A DNA stretch of 64,000 nt from Epiperipatus broadwayi (GCA_028023455.1 JAQFVV010000204.1:265501-329500); one strand, 5' to 3'. Shown: positions 25,863-39,110, counted from the stretch's first letter. Numbers and translations are program-made. Notes: generated from the sequence alone by a model not told the origin.

Positions 25863-25933
25863 CTTAGGTTGTGTTTTAATATTATTTTTTATGCTGGTCT
25901 GGTTTAATTTTAGATTTGGGGTAGTTTTGATTT

Positions 25934-27469
25934 GATATATATATATATATAATAGTTTCATAATTTTAATAATACTAATATTAAGAAATATCTATACAAT
26001 TGGAAGTGAGATTGTAAAACAAAACAATAATAAGATAATTGACTTTAAGTCAGTGACTGCATTATTATTTATTGATTAATATATTTGAATCCGTTAAACT
26101 AAATTAATAGTTTTGAATATAGGATTAAAAGCGATTAATATATTACATTAGTAGAAAACAGTTTTTAAAAAGTAAATAATTTAAAAAATCCTGTCTAACG
26201 TCAATAATTTAAATTTCTAAAATTATATTTTTATTTAAATATACAAAATGTATTGTTAAATTATCTATTTAAAAAACAAAAATATACATACAAAATTCTA
26301 ACTTATTCTAAGTTTACATGTTTCTTTTTTTATATATTCTATTTTTAATAGATAAACATCTTTTTTTAATAAACTTAAAATAGAATTGTGTTTTTTGTCT
26401 TGTTTTACTCAATTCACATTTAAGTCAACTTAATTAATCATTTAATTCTATTTAAGAGGTTAAGTAATCATAAGTTTCGAAAATCTTCAAAATTATCGCT
26501 ACTTAATTAATATTTTAATGAATAATTTTTTGCTAAGTATTTTGTTTTTAAACTGTGTAATTAATGATCTTTTCAGAATCTTCGTGAAAAAAAAAAACTT
26601 CAATAAACATTTTAATATCCTATTTTATATTGTGATGTAAAACAAAAAAAAAATCGATTATCCGATCGATTTTCTTTTAAGATATTGATTTCAGTTCTAA
26701 CATTCATTAAATGTTTTGTTATTTATTATAATTATTATTAGCATTTTTGATTTGTAGGGAAAATTTAGAAAATTACTGCAACTTTATAAATGTTTGTTAA
26801 AAATAATCAAATGTCACCACATTTCTTAATGTTAAACCACTAAACATCACATGATAACCATTTCTTATGCTAGCACATTGGCACTACTGTATGGAGAGTT
26901 TTGCCTGTTTCTTAATGTTGAGCTAAACATTTTGTTTCAACAATTAAAAAAGGGTTTAATATTTAGAGATAATAAATTTTACAGCTTTAATGAATATTAG
27001 ATTTAGATATGCAGATTAATATGGTGAATAGTGACTCCGGAAAAGTTTGCTCTGAACTGCAAAAAACCCATTTGATTTCTCTTTGAGCCTTTAAAGGAAT
27101 GGAGTAGGGCAAATTTCTAATGTCATATGTTTTTCAGCTTGCAGCTATTCTTTACTATGTGATTTATTATACAATAAATGAATATAGAAGGACTGCTGAT
27201 CAAGATGCACAGTCAGCAGAAAGTATTAATTTTATATGTCTAAGTTTAAAATAAAATATAAAAAAACACTATGTTTATTCTCAGTTACCTGGTAAGTCTT
27301 AACGCAAACATCAGGCAAGTTTTCTTGAAGGTAGGATAAATGTGCTTGAGAATGATTTTATAGATATTTAAAATTACTACAGATAAAGTTAATTATGGCA
27401 TATAATCCTAAGAGGCTGTAAAGTCACCAATCAAGGCAGTGGTAGATGGCCAAAGACGGAAAGTGCTAA
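25934..27469. other. AT-rich spacer with a dispersed-repeat fragment
   Basis: A TA tract (25934-25951) ends the Penelope cluster. A small hairpin (AAAATCGA, TCGATTTT) lies near 26652-26673. The text at 26831-26930 (CACTACTGTATGGAGAG then TTTTGCCT) matches a dispersed repeat seen again at 38.6 and 39.07 kb. No gene was seen. Confidence 0.5.
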
Positions 27470-30285
27470 AAATCTCCTAATTGCTATCTAAACTGCAATT
27501 TTGTTTAGGTACTTATCACTGCAAAACGTTTTTAAATGAAAAAAATTATTTAAACTGGATGAAGAACTATATAATATTAAATAAAACATTGTTGTACTTT
27601 GTGGAGCTTAAAAAAAAAGTGAAGAAACAATTGATTTAAAAAGTGAAGTGTACTTTGTTATAAAAGTACAAATATTAAAAGCACAAATAAAGTAAGATTA
27701 ATAATGAATAAAAATTGGAAAAGATTATGGAGCATTATGGCATATCAAACAAATTAGCAAAATTAGTTATTCAAATTAATGGAAAATACAAAATGCAGAT
27801 AAGTCAGGTTCATGTCATAACAAATTTTCATAGTAATTAAAATGTAAACAATTTTTATATGGATATACAAAATTCTTTTTGTTAGACCAAACAATATTTT
27901 AAAAATTATAATGGAAGACTTTAATTAATTAGTAAGTGATTGAAAAATAAAGTGCTCACAGACTTATGGGATTGCAAAAAAACAAAAACTATATTGAGAA
28001 GAATTACTTTAAGAAAAATGCTAAATGGAAATGGATGCATCTAAATGAAAATACAGCATAATTAGATTATATTTTGATTCACAGATAATATGTATTTCAA
28101 GATTGTAATGTTCTTAATAAATTCAACAAAGGAAATAATCATCAATTATTAAGAAGTAAAATGTTATTCATGAAAATATATGGAGATAAAAATTATTAAA
28201 AAAAAAACAATATTGACAGTTAATATTCCTAACTTTCAGAATCAATCCAATGAATTTAAATTAGAACTTGAAAATCATTCTGAAATATAAATAGATTTTG
28301 AATATGTTTCATATTTGAATGAAATCAATAATAATATAAATGACATACTACTAAACACTGCAACAAATATGGCTTGTACAAAAAGACAATAATATATTAG
28401 TAAATTTTCTATTATACAAGTCAATGTATGTTGGGAAAAGGAAATATTTTTATGAACCATTTACAAGAATAGAATATCTAAAGTTTTTGTAAAATGCTAT
28501 GAAAAAGAATTAATAAATAATAAGAAAATAAAATTATGAATTGACAAGGAAAGATGTAGAAGAGAAAAAAGAAATGTCAAAAGTGTAAAACAACTTCCTT
28601 GGTATTGAAACAAAAGCTATTTCTGCAATAAGAAGAAAAGATAGAATTATTACTTAAAAGAGAAATGACATCATGAAATATGAGAAAAAGTTCTATAAAA
28701 ATTATATGATAATAAGTGACAAGAAGACAAAGTATTCCCTACAATTATTACATCATCTGAATTGTCCAGAATTTTAATGAAGAAGTACAACATGAAATTA
28801 AATTTATAAAAGAAGGATGATCTAAGAAATGATTGAATTAGAAGAAATATCTTTAAAAAGCATGCAAAAAACTTAAACCTTTTTGAAATAAAATCTTTGT
28901 TTTTATTTCACCTTTAAGTCGTAAGTTTTAAATTGCATTTTACGCAAAAAAGTAAAGCTTAATATTATTAGAAAAAGAATTATAGGAGCTATGAATATAG
29001 AGACCTAGGTTCTCCAAAAGCTAACCAGTATAATTTTTTTCTAATAATACTAAGTTTCACTTTTTTGCATAAAGTGCAATTGAAAAGTTAAACCTTTTTG
29101 ACAAGTTATATACTAAATGTTTAAATGATATACGTGTACCATATGATTGGAAAAATACAGTAATAATATTGATATTTAAAAACAGTGATAAAGAAAATAC
29201 TAAAAATTACACATCACATCTACAAAAAATATGAATTTCAGCCAACCCAAAACAATTTGGATTTAAAAGAAATTTTAGCACCATAGAATATGCAAGCATT
29301 AAGAGAGGTTGCAAAAAGGACTAATGGATATGAGTTGTCATTATGTTGTGTATTTGTAGATTGTAAAAAGGTATTTGATTCTATAAGCACTGCTATGCTT
29401 AAGCCAATAGATGATTAAGATATAGACCTGGGGTATTGTCATAATATAAAGAATATTTATCAAAATGCAATAGCAGTGTTTACATGATACACCACATTTA
29501 TTATTAATCTTCTCATATGTGATTCTATATCTCCATAACTTAATACAGCAGTTTTATAAAGAATAAAAGTAAATGGATCTAGATTTTTCTGATGATATGA
29601 TGGTTTTTGGAAATAATACTTTAGAGTTTCAGTAAATGATAAAAAAATTATTACAGCAAAGTAAGACACTAAGACTAGAGTAAGTGCAAAAAAAAGTCAG
29701 ATGAAGAATATAAAGATTAATAATCATGAATAAAAAAAGTTAACAATTGCAGATATCTTTCTCAGAATATTAAGACCTATAAAAACAAAATGGATAAAAT
29801 AAAACTAAATTTGAATGTAGTGCTTTTGGCAGAAATAATTTTACCATTAAAAAGAAATAGGCTATTGTGTTTGAAAAGAAACATTTCTAATCGATATGTT
29901 CTATCAGTTTTTACATACAGATCTGAGATTTAACGTTTAACAGAAAAGCAATTTAAAGGTGTTATACAACTCATTGAAGTATGTACAGATGTACATTAGG
30001 AATAAAATAAAGCAATAAAAAACAAAATCAAAATAAACAAGTATCACTAAGAACTGGACTCTATATTTCTTGAGAAGATTATATTAGAGGAAGAGTTAAA
30101 ATCTTAAACTGGATATTAAAATATTATTAAATAAACTTAAGATAGAACCATATATGAGATTCCTGTATGAAATAAAATGTGTTATTGCTTTGTGGAGAAG
30201 AGATGATAGGAATCAGATAAACGGTTTAATTTCCCAACCTTCATCATGCAATGCATTAATAATGATTGAAAATGATAACAATGGA
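27470..30285 (+). pseudogene. RTE-like LINE, near full-length but heavily decayed
   Basis: Read across frameshifts, the plus strand follows an RTE-type protein. The apurinic-like endonuclease region (about 27470-28200) shows INGKYKMQISQVHV, NNFYMDIQNSF, LDYILIHR and NHQLLRSKM. The RT region (28740-29640) shows SSELSRIL, FGFKRNFSTIEYA-like text, and a DDMMVFGNN version of the catalytic box near 29590. The C-terminal domain reaches about 30285. The 3' end aligns with the LINE at 54.2 kb. Stops and frameshifts occur every few dozen codons, so this is the oldest of the three LINE copies. A small fold-back element interrupts it at 28887-29087. Confidence 0.75.
28873..29101. mobile_element. Small fold-back (MITE-like) insertion with 14-bp target duplication
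   Basis: The direct repeats TTAAACCTTTTTGA at 28873-28886 and 29088-29101 bound a 201-bp insert in the LINE. Within it, 28923-28982 and 29028-29087 are inverted copies of about 60 bp with roughly 85 percent match. The right inverted arm reaches the target duplication, but the left arm starts 36 bp inside. No ORF is present. The family is unknown. Confidence 0.7.
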
Positions 30286-33200
30286 TAGTAATATACCATA
30301 AGTGCTATCTTTATTATAAAAATCGTTATATCAAAAATTTTGATTATATACAGAGATTAATCAACATTAAAGAGCATCTATAGTGCCTTAATATGTGATG
30401 AATAGCTTTGTTTTAAAGCATTAAAAAGCTTATCCTTTGTGCAGAATAAAATTAAATAATATTTCAAGAATATTTAAAAATATTGAGCCTGTTCCCATTG
30501 AAAAATATCTTTATGTTTCTTAGGAAATATAATAGTGGATTACAAATATCTTATTTAATGATCAAAAGTCCTAGTAAAATCTTGCAATATATTGATCATG
30601 TGATTAAGATGATTTCAGAAAAATGCAACATCATTCTATCTGGGTAATTTTTGATTGCATTAGCTAGAAAAATGGGAGCACTTTTATTTTTGAAGATAAA
30701 ACGTGATTGTAGCAAATTTTTCAAAGGTCTATAACTTTGCATATTTATCATGATATTAATGTTCAAATCTTATCTGATGCTATATAGGGTCATATATAAA
30801 AACTGTTTGACAATTGTTTTTGGAAAATTACTAGTTCTAAACTTCAATTATTAGTTGGGGGAAATGCATACAATTAATATTTAATGAAGAAAAACCCTGC
30901 TTGAAAACCTTTCAACATATTATTTAATCAAAATTTAAAGTGTTCAATTATGTGTAATCTTTCTAAATAATTTGATTTTTTGCAAGTAGAGAATTTTTAA
31001 TCTAGTCAGTAATAAATAAAATTTTTAAACAACTGTCCTAGAAGGTTTTGTTTTTATCTTAAATAGATTGTCACTCACCTTGATACTGTCAATTTTGAAC
31101 CATCAAACAATACAGAATTTGTAGACTCTCACCTTTCATATTTTAATAATTTAACATTTTACATTTTAAATTAAACTGTCAAATTTCTTTTTACATGCTT
31201 AGAAAATTAATATTATTTTTATATTTATGTTTTAGGGTTTTTTTTTTTTTTTTCAAGTCTCATCTAAAACCAAAACATATAGTACTGGTATGTACTTTCA
31301 TTTGTTCTTTACATGGTATTAAAACGTAGCTCTAGTGTGACATATCTATATGTGTGTATATATATTTTTTACATTTACCAGTTAAATCCCATAATGCAAT
31401 CAGAATTGTAGGTTATCTAGCGTAAAGTAAGGAATGGGTATTTTTTTTTAAAAAATAAAAACTATTAGATGCGTATTTTTATCTAATATATAAACTAAAG
31501 CTAAATGTTTGAGAAAGTATACTATATAATACATTCTTGATTTGATAAATCACATTATAATTATCATAAAAAGAAAAAGGAAATTTTTTTATCAAAGAAA
31601 CTAAATGTTCAGGGGTGGGAATGAATTAGTAAATAGTTTTTAAAAGAAAAGAGAATAGAACCATGAGATATTTTTATATGTATTGTACCGGTCAAATGAG
31701 AAGCCAACACATCAACAAACCCAAATTCAAAGTTGGATTCAAACTCAGGTGGTTCAAACTGAATTCAAACCCAACTCACAAGCTCAGATCAAATCAATGG
31801 ATGACATATATCGACGGTACATGACTATGCGCCAAGGAACTAGCTCAATGGATGATGATGATTAATGAGATCCTTGATTTAACGCTAATGAAGTATAATA
31901 AAATAACTAAGAATCTTTATAAGTCAACTCATATATATATATATATGTTCGGGTTGCTAATACAGATAGTGAGCATTAATATTAAAATAATTTGAATAAA
32001 AAAGAAAGTTAAAAAAAACCAAATGTGTTAATAAAATGTTTAATAATAATTATAATTTTGTTCAACTTTTAGATTGTGATTATATAGATTACTTCTAGTC
32101 TTTAAATGGAAATTGTAATTACAACAAGAATGGCAGTTCTTATTGTATGCCAATACTATTATGCAATATTCTGGAATGATTATATATGTCTATGCCCTGA
32201 CAAGTAAATAAAGATAGATAAAGGTATTTGGCTGTGACAGGAATTATGATTCAAATTCTAAAGGCAAGAATGTGAGATTTATTTTCACATTCGTAAATCA
32301 ATTCACAAAGAGCAAGATACGTATTTGAGGCACAACTTTAATATTTAATAAAAAACTTACTTAATTATAAATAAATATGAATTTGTTCGACTTTAATAAA
32401 ATCAATTCATCACGATTTACGAGCATTAGAGCGGGCTTTACTGGAACTGAGAAATAAACGATACTGACGACTTATGAGCTATAAGAATAAATATGAAAAA
32501 TAATGGCTTTGTCAGTGATTTAAAAAAACAGAGGGCGGCTTGTGTTTTACAAGTCTTTACTACCCTTTTGAAGGAGATATGGAACACAGGGGAAACCAGG
32601 TCGAGTCATAGCTACAAACCTTTGGTGTTCCAAATATAAAAATGAGCAAATGAGGGAGTGCTTTCTTACTATTTATTAAAATAACATGAAGATCACCGAT
32701 GACAAGCTTATGAAGCATGAGATGGCTCGTGTCAGCAACATTCGGAAAATGATGACTTGGTAATCATCGTATTTAAATAATAAAACCCATTTTATATAAA
32801 GAATGCTCTACGTGATGACCTGATCAAGTTAAATTAAAGTCAAATGTGCTTTAATCAAAAAGTATTCAATGTAATTAGAAATTATATTAATTATGCCCTA
32901 AATCTCATGCCTTTCCTGAATATTAATAGAAAGTATAAAATTTGAATTAGAATATATTCATTTAATTCCTTTATCGACCTTTTTGCGAAACAATATATTA
33001 ACGTGAATAAATAGATATTATAAACTCAGTAAAGTGGCCAGGAGCATAGGTTAGAAATTGAGCTAATAATTTATTATTATTAGCCATTAATAAAAATAGC
33101 AAAAATTGTATAAATCCTTCAACTCAATAATTAATAGAACTGTATCCAATGAGTTCTCGTGGGTAAGAATTACTATAAAAATTAATATAATATTATTTAA

Positions 33201-33924
33201 CAAAGCAAATGCAATGAAGGAAATTATTATCGAGTTGAAGTTTTACTGGCATATAATAAAAATAAAAGACATTAATAATCATCTCAAATATATAATAAGG
33301 TTAAATAAATGAACTGCCATTGTAAGAAAAGAGAAAGTTAACAAATATTAAATTTAAAGACTAGAGATTAAGATAGAGAATTACTACATAATTTAAAATA
33401 GCATTAATACATTAAGGAAAGAGAACAACACTTAATTTAAAGGTAGTGTAAAATAAAGTTCAAAGACCAGCTAGAAAGTAGCAGTTCATATAAGAAAGAT
33501 ATTACCATTTCTTCATGGTTGGCTCCTTAGATTACACACGGCAGAGTCCAGTTGGATGAAACGTAGATGCGCATTTTGGAAAATTATTTGAAGGACATTT
33601 TGAAGGATTTCTCTAAGGTTTTGGCAGCTTACGATTGGTATATAAATTTTTATATTGCAGCTACATTGAAGATTTTCAGGGGACTTCAGAAACTGTAGTA
33701 AAACTCCTAAAGTTAAGCCCCCCCCCCATTATGGTAGAAACACTATTTTACTTCATAATTTAACTGGGTGGCTTCTTCTCTAATAAAATATATATGGCTT
33801 CTCTTAATGAGGAATAATAGCTGCTTGGAAACTTTTCCTGGGCTCTTTATACTGTATCTGATGCCTTGAGGCTAGCCCTTCTTTCCTAATCAATCTTACA
33901 AAAATTTACTAGTTGTTTTTAGAT
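30286..33924. other. AT-rich spacer, no supported gene
   Basis: A less AT-rich patch at 31683-31865 has a 60-codon open frame rich in Gln with internal CAAACC-like repetition and no domain; I do not call it a gene. Another mixed patch at 32520-32640 is also unassigned. A run of nine to ten C lies at 33718-33727. Confidence 0.4.
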
Positions 33925-34122
33925 ACATTCCTTCGATAAGGCTTTCAAACTCATTAACTTAAATTCATTTTCTAATTAGAAAATGAATTTTTAAAATCAG
34001 AAAATGATTTTAATTAGGATCGTCCTTACATTTTAAATACTTATCTTCTTCTAATTAATAAAAACTTTACCCATTGTTTTTGGAAAAAGACAATCTGAAA
34101 GCTTATCGAAAGAATGTAGCTT
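33925..34122. repeat. Imperfect inverted repeat pair
   Basis: The segment at 33925-33953 (ATTCCTTCGATAAGGCTTTC) is mirrored at 34092-34122 (GAAAGCTTATCGAAAGAATG) with few mismatches. A separate 30-bp palindrome lies inside (33964-33993). The pair may mark a degraded fold-back element. Confidence 0.6.
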
Positions 34123-34167
34123 TTAATCACTAAAAATTTGAACAAACTATTTAAAGTAAAATAAAAC

Positions 34168-34404
34168 ATTTCCGATGCAATGAAACTTTAGAATGAATAT
34201 GTACATTTAAATATTTATAAATATATACGCACAATCCACACAGTTATAATATATATAAATTCATGAATAATTCTAACATGAATTTATTAATAGAAATGAT
34301 TAGTTTAAATCTCAAATGAGTTAATTTTAACACACATTTATAATAGTTTTTCTTTAAGGAAACTAGCATGGACTGAACATATAAAACCCCATTGCATCGG
34401 AAAT
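34168..34404. mobile_element. MITE-like unit with 15-bp inverted repeats (candidate)
   Basis: ATTTCCGATGCAATG (34168-34182) is exactly mirrored by CATTGCATCGGAAAT (34390-34404), enclosing about 207 bp of AT-rich sequence with no ORF. No target duplication is obvious. Confidence 0.45.
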
Positions 34405-34439
34405 TCAAGGTTAGTACAAGGGTTTGAAATTGGCTACAT

Positions 34440-34530
34440 GTGAAAGATTTATGAAGCTAGGATCGAACTTAGATCCGACTGCTTCAGTATCAATGTATAG
34501 AGAGTATTATAGTTCAACTTCTTTATATGT
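34440..34530 (-). mobile_element. tRNA-derived SINE relic (candidate)
   Basis: On the minus strand AAGTTCGATCCTAGC (plus 34455-34469) is a good pol III B box. TGAACTATAATACTC about 45 nt upstream could be a decayed A box. No cloverleaf forms. Confidence 0.4.
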
Positions 34531-36540
34531 ATGTGTGTATATGTTCATGCTCATTATCTGGTTACAATAACTAAAATAATAATCATACTCAAAGAGTACA
34601 TTATTGAATATAAACAGAAAATAGTCCAACATATCACATCTAATAATTTACAATCATCACAAACCTTCAGAAAAATTCTTAAATATTTGTTTTTATTTTT
34701 GGCAATAAATGTTTTTGTATTTCAGTAGTCATACATCAGTATAAATAAATAGTAAATGAAATGCTTAAGTAGTTAAAACCGCAAACAAACTATATCTATG
34801 CTGCTTCTTTCAAGAGATTATTGAAGAGGGAATCAAATAGGTAAGGAAAACGTGTCTTTGAAATAGTTTTGCATGACAATGATCTCTTCTATAATTTTAC
34901 AGTCTTGTTTTTTTCCTTACTTCAGTTTAAGAATATCCAAATACCCACTTAGTAATATGCTGGCTATCTAAGAAGAAAAAAATCAGATTTTACCTGAGAA
35001 AAAATTATAGTTTACTTGGCCTGAATTAAAAGTCACTTTATAGATATCACAAATATTTCTGCTTAAAATAAAATCACATACTTGATATGAATTTACTCAC
35101 ATTATAGGCATAACAAATATTTCTACATAAAATAAAAACACATCTCAAAATGTCCCATGAGCCAGAAGTGTTTACTTTAATATTATTTAATTTATTTAAT
35201 CAGATGTTTCATCTAAGCAAGGGTCTTTTTATGGAGAATCCATAAAAAATGCTGGAGATGACTTACTTGTATAGACATCTATTGAGGTATTTTACTGATT
35301 TTTTTAAATTGCAAAAGTTACATATACTTTATTTTGATAATTGAAAGTGAGGTGAATTCAATGACTTTTTGGCATACTTTGGTATGTTTGAGAAGTTTTT
35401 CTCATTGTTCTCAGAGTTCTTATGCTTTATAAGAAGATTATTTTGAAAAAAAAAATTCAAATGGCTTAAACCTGTATTTTTTTTTAAAGTTTATTATGAT
35501 TCACAATTATGTTTGTATAATAATTATGTAATAATTATTAAAAATCAAAAGCATACCTGATTATACATTTATTTTGTATAAATATATGTTTTGTTTTCAA
35601 AGAATATGGTAATAAGTTCTAGCCTAATGCTAACAAAGCAAATTATGGAATTCTGATAAACACATTTTTTCAAACTTATCACTTATTGTCTGTTAGAATA
35701 AATTTCTATTGTAACAGGAACTGGGTTAAAACCCTGTTATAAGGGAGAGAGTAAGTCAGGCTATGTATGTATGTATGTGTGTGTTTTGTTTCATTAGTTG
35801 TGTATTTGGAAAGGACCACACAGCCTACACATATATAGTTATGTAAATAATAATAATAATATTGGTGATGGGTTACTAATATTAATGTACACATTTTACT
35901 TTCTTTCACTTATTTTATTCTTATTTTGTGGCATACATTTATATTGATGAATATTGTGTTGAAGGAGGTAGGAAAAATGAATAAAATCAAGAGATTTTCA
36001 AATATTTTAAAATACACAAAAAAAAAGAAAAGAATTTCATTTACCTTCCATGAATCATTTAATCGAACGGACTGTATTGTTATTGAAATGGATATAGTTA
36101 ATAGTTGGATATTTCGTTTAAATTAATAAGATTAATATATTATCAAGTTTCAAAACTGTGAGGAAATGATTTTTGTGTTTAGCTAAAAGAAAAGAACAGG
36201 TGGAAAGTCCATTAAAAAATTAAATTCTTGAGGATCCTATTGTCTAATTATCAAGGTGAACAACAAAGCTTAGTTAGAGGGAGTTTCCAAAAATAGCAAA
36301 AGTTACAACCAAGTTTCTGAGTGGTTTTTTTTTTTATTTGGGTATTGGGGTTAAAAGACTTTTGTAAGAGATAAGAAACAAAAAAAAAACTTGATCGAGG
36401 GTGAGGACACTTTTTTTTAGTTGGCAGTTTTTTGGCTGGCTAAAAAGGGACTATTATAGAGAGGAGGCAGAATGCAATACAGGGCAAAAAGAACAGAGTT
36501 ATAAAAATTATTTTAGGTAAGAGATATAAAAAGGAAACTT
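34531..36540. other. AT-rich anonymous spacer
   Basis: No gene was seen. The open frames at 34531-34728, 35706-35909 and 35926-36126 have no recognised domain. Confidence 0.5.
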
Positions 36541-36615
36541 CATAAAACGCATGGGGTAAAATTCTCATCATGTTGGGGGTCTATGTTCGACTCCAGATCC
36601 TTCTGTACCTTTGAG
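36541..36615 (+). mobile_element. tRNA-derived SINE relic (candidate)
   Basis: TGTTCGACTCC at 36584-36594 is close to the B box consensus, with a GGGGTC-type stem before it. ACGCATGGGG about 35 nt upstream may be a decayed A box. Only the head region is suggestive. Confidence 0.4.
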
Positions 36616-38125
36616 GCCATGCAAGATATTAAGAGACAGATTTCCCTAAATATTATAAAAAAGAAAAGAAAAAGGAAAACACATGACAAATGAATCCTAT
36701 GCCTGACATCTGCCATTCCACAGATCTGTCATGGAATGATGAACTTGTTAATTAGAACACTGAATTAGAAGACCAAATGGACTTGTGATTGATCCATGTT
36801 AACCCAAGGAATTGAAGTGAAGGTAAAAGAATTAATGACTACAAAGAGTGCACTCAGAGCCATTTATTTTAATTCAGAAGATTTGTCAAACAGCGGTAAA
36901 TATATTTGCTATTATTTCCAATCTTTAAATACACAAAAATCAAATAGCGTAATAACTTTTATATGTATTTTGCTTTATAGATTTTATTCTTTAACTATAA
37001 CAACTTGTAAACAGAATATTATGTCATATATCTATGTGTGCCATTTTATAATTTCTTCAAATAAACATAAATAGATTTTAAATTTAACAAAACAAACCCT
37101 TTTGTTTTGTTTATTTGTCTCTTTTACATTGTATTATATATATATATATATTTGGAATATGTATTGTATGTTTTAAAATAGACTTTATTATTACTTTTTT
37201 AAGGGTGCATGTTGATATATGTTTAGTAATTCTAAAAAACAAATGTGTTAGATCAAGGGAAAAGATCTTGGAAAGAGTACTATCTAATAAAAAGAAAAGA
37301 AATGGAACGAGAAAGATTTTAATTCACCTGCTGTTTCTTCTCCGTGGGTTATGCCACCACCCCTGAACATAAGATAGTATAAACCAGGCAAAAGCTTGAA
37401 ATTTATTGAGATAGTTGATTATTAGTGAATTCTGCGATTCTTGTTAAATGGCAAAATTGGTGCTTGGGCCATAGCCCATAAACACGGACATTTGCGAAGT
37501 GAGAGAGTTAGTTAAGTTTGGGCAAGACTGAATTGGATTGGTTTAGGTACATCCATGTTTGTATTCAGCAGCTGATTTTTTCTTCCTCATCCTTTGAATG
37601 ACCAAACATTAGGAAAACTTCACAAAAAGGGAAGGATTACTCAAAACATGGGAAAATTTCATATGGGAGGGGATGGTTGGAGCTATAAATACTATGAATG
37701 CTAGGCATGTTAATTCACCCCCTGAAAAGAAAGGTATGATCAAAATAAGTCAAACCTTGATAACCAGCTGATAATTAATAAATATAAAGTGAAAAAAACG
37801 AGGGAAAGTGCACTTTAGTTAAACTATATTATAATTTTTTTTGACATTTTAAAACATAATTTGATATATTTAATTTATATTTATTTATTTATATTTTAAA
37901 CTCAAATGATAATAAAAAAAATCATTGCCTTTATAAAATCCACCTGCTTCTTCTAAGTGTTGAATGTTGAAATCATTCTATGTTTTTATTTTTATTTTTT
38001 CAAATCTTACATAGTTCAAACATGATTTTTTTGAATTAATTTCACTTGTAAATGTAAATTTCTACCAAATCAACTTCAATTTATTAAGTTCTGATATTAA
38101 ATAATGAGGTAATATTAAAATAAAA
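36616..38125. other. AT-rich spacer, slightly mixed composition
   Basis: No domain was recognised in the open frames at 36796-37074 and 37115-37366. The part at 37320-37740 is less AT-rich than its surroundings but shows nothing I can name. Confidence 0.4.
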
Positions 38126-39110
38126 AAAACCCACCAAACATCATATGATCACCATTCTTTATGCTTACACAAATTGTTTAAATAGAGTTCAAAACTCTTC
38201 ATACACTAGCACCACTGAGTACAAGCCAGTGTAATCAATGATTGCAAGAAGGTTACATTCCTAAATTCATCAAAGTAGGTAATGTTCCCACATTCGTGGA
38301 TTACTCTGGCTTGCATTGAGTTGTGATACTGTCTAGACAGTTTTGCCTCTGTGTAAACAGCTAATGCAAGCTTAAAGAATAATGATCACTTAAAGAATAA
38401 TGATCATGTGATGTTTAGTAGTTTACTAACATTCCTGTTTAATGAGATTATGGTGACTGTGGTTATTAAAGAACCAAAGATACTAAAATATATGGATGCT
38501 GGAGTTCAGATATATATGACTACAGAAGATAATGAGCTGGAATTAAAAACATTATTGTCTTTTAATTTTGTTAACATTACTGCATTTATGGATTATTCTG
38601 ACTTGCACTGAGTGGCACTACTGTATGGAGAGTTTTGCCTCCATGTAAGCAGCTTGTGTAATGATAAAGAATGGTGATCATATGATATTTAATGGATTGA
38701 TACCAATCCTTTCCAATAGGATTATGGTGACTGTAGTTATTAAAGAAGCAAAGACACCAAAAAGTATGGATGCTGAACAGAATTAAGATCTATATGATTA
38801 TACCAATTAATGAGCTTGAATTGAAAGCATTATTGTGTTTTCATTTTGGACTCAAAACGTTTTTGTTAGTTAATAAGGTAAAAAGTGTCTTCTGGAGAAT
38901 TGCATTAGATCCTAAGATCTAGGTGCAGTGCTCTCAGATCCAAGGCTTCTCATTGACGAAATCAACAAGCTAGAAACTAGTATGGGGATATTGTATGAGT
39001 AAGCACTCATTGGATTTTATACAGAAACCTTTCTGCATCTATTGATTACTATGGCTCAGATTAAGTGATCACTGTATGGAGAGTTTTGCCTCTGTGTAAA
39101 AGACTCACCA
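38126..39110 (+). repeat. Dispersed repeat family with internal duplication and a decayed hammerhead
   Basis: Two related segments (about 38395-38610 and 38660-38850) share TTATGGTGACTGTGGTTATT-like text, ATGGATGCTG, and ATGAGCTGGAATTAAAA-like text. The phrase CACTGTATGGAGAGTTTTGC recurs at 38616-38640 and 39068-39090 and also at 26.88 kb. A fragment at 38130-38210 runs in the opposite sense. At 38947-38988 a hammerhead-like core is embedded. The stretch after it matches 56640-56730. This looks like a family of non-coding, ribozyme-bearing repeats. Confidence 0.6.
38947..38988 (+). ncRNA. Decayed hammerhead ribozyme (type I layout)
   Basis: Aligned without gaps to 49153-49196: stem I strand TTCTCA (38947-38952), core TTGACGA (38953-38959), stem II region of 13 bases, GAAA (38973-38976), tiny stem III C-TA-G, then TA and stem I strand TGGGGA (38983-38988). 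Stem I still pairs using G-U wobbles. C3 has become U, and stem II has lost two pairs, so activity is unlikely. It keeps A9, which the copy at 49.15 kb has lost. Confidence 0.5.

Larger units (their letters stand above)
23216..25932 (+). mobile_element. PLE-D: nearly full-length Penelope-like element, plus strand
   Basis: The copy has the pseudo-LTR block (23216-23292), a T-rich 5' leader with a TA run (23293-23602), a single long ORF region (23603-25794), a 3' UTR with stem-loop and GAAAC, and a 3' end that repeats the start of the pseudo-LTR before a TA tract (25934-25951). It lies head to head with PLE-C. Sequence identity with PLE-C across the shared part is high by eye, so both came from one family, perhaps from one event. 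Confidence 0.85.

Noticed and set aside
31683-31865. 60-codon Gln-rich frame ending in Asp repeats
   Set aside because: Internally repetitive DNA with no domain or paralogue visible; not enough to call a gene.
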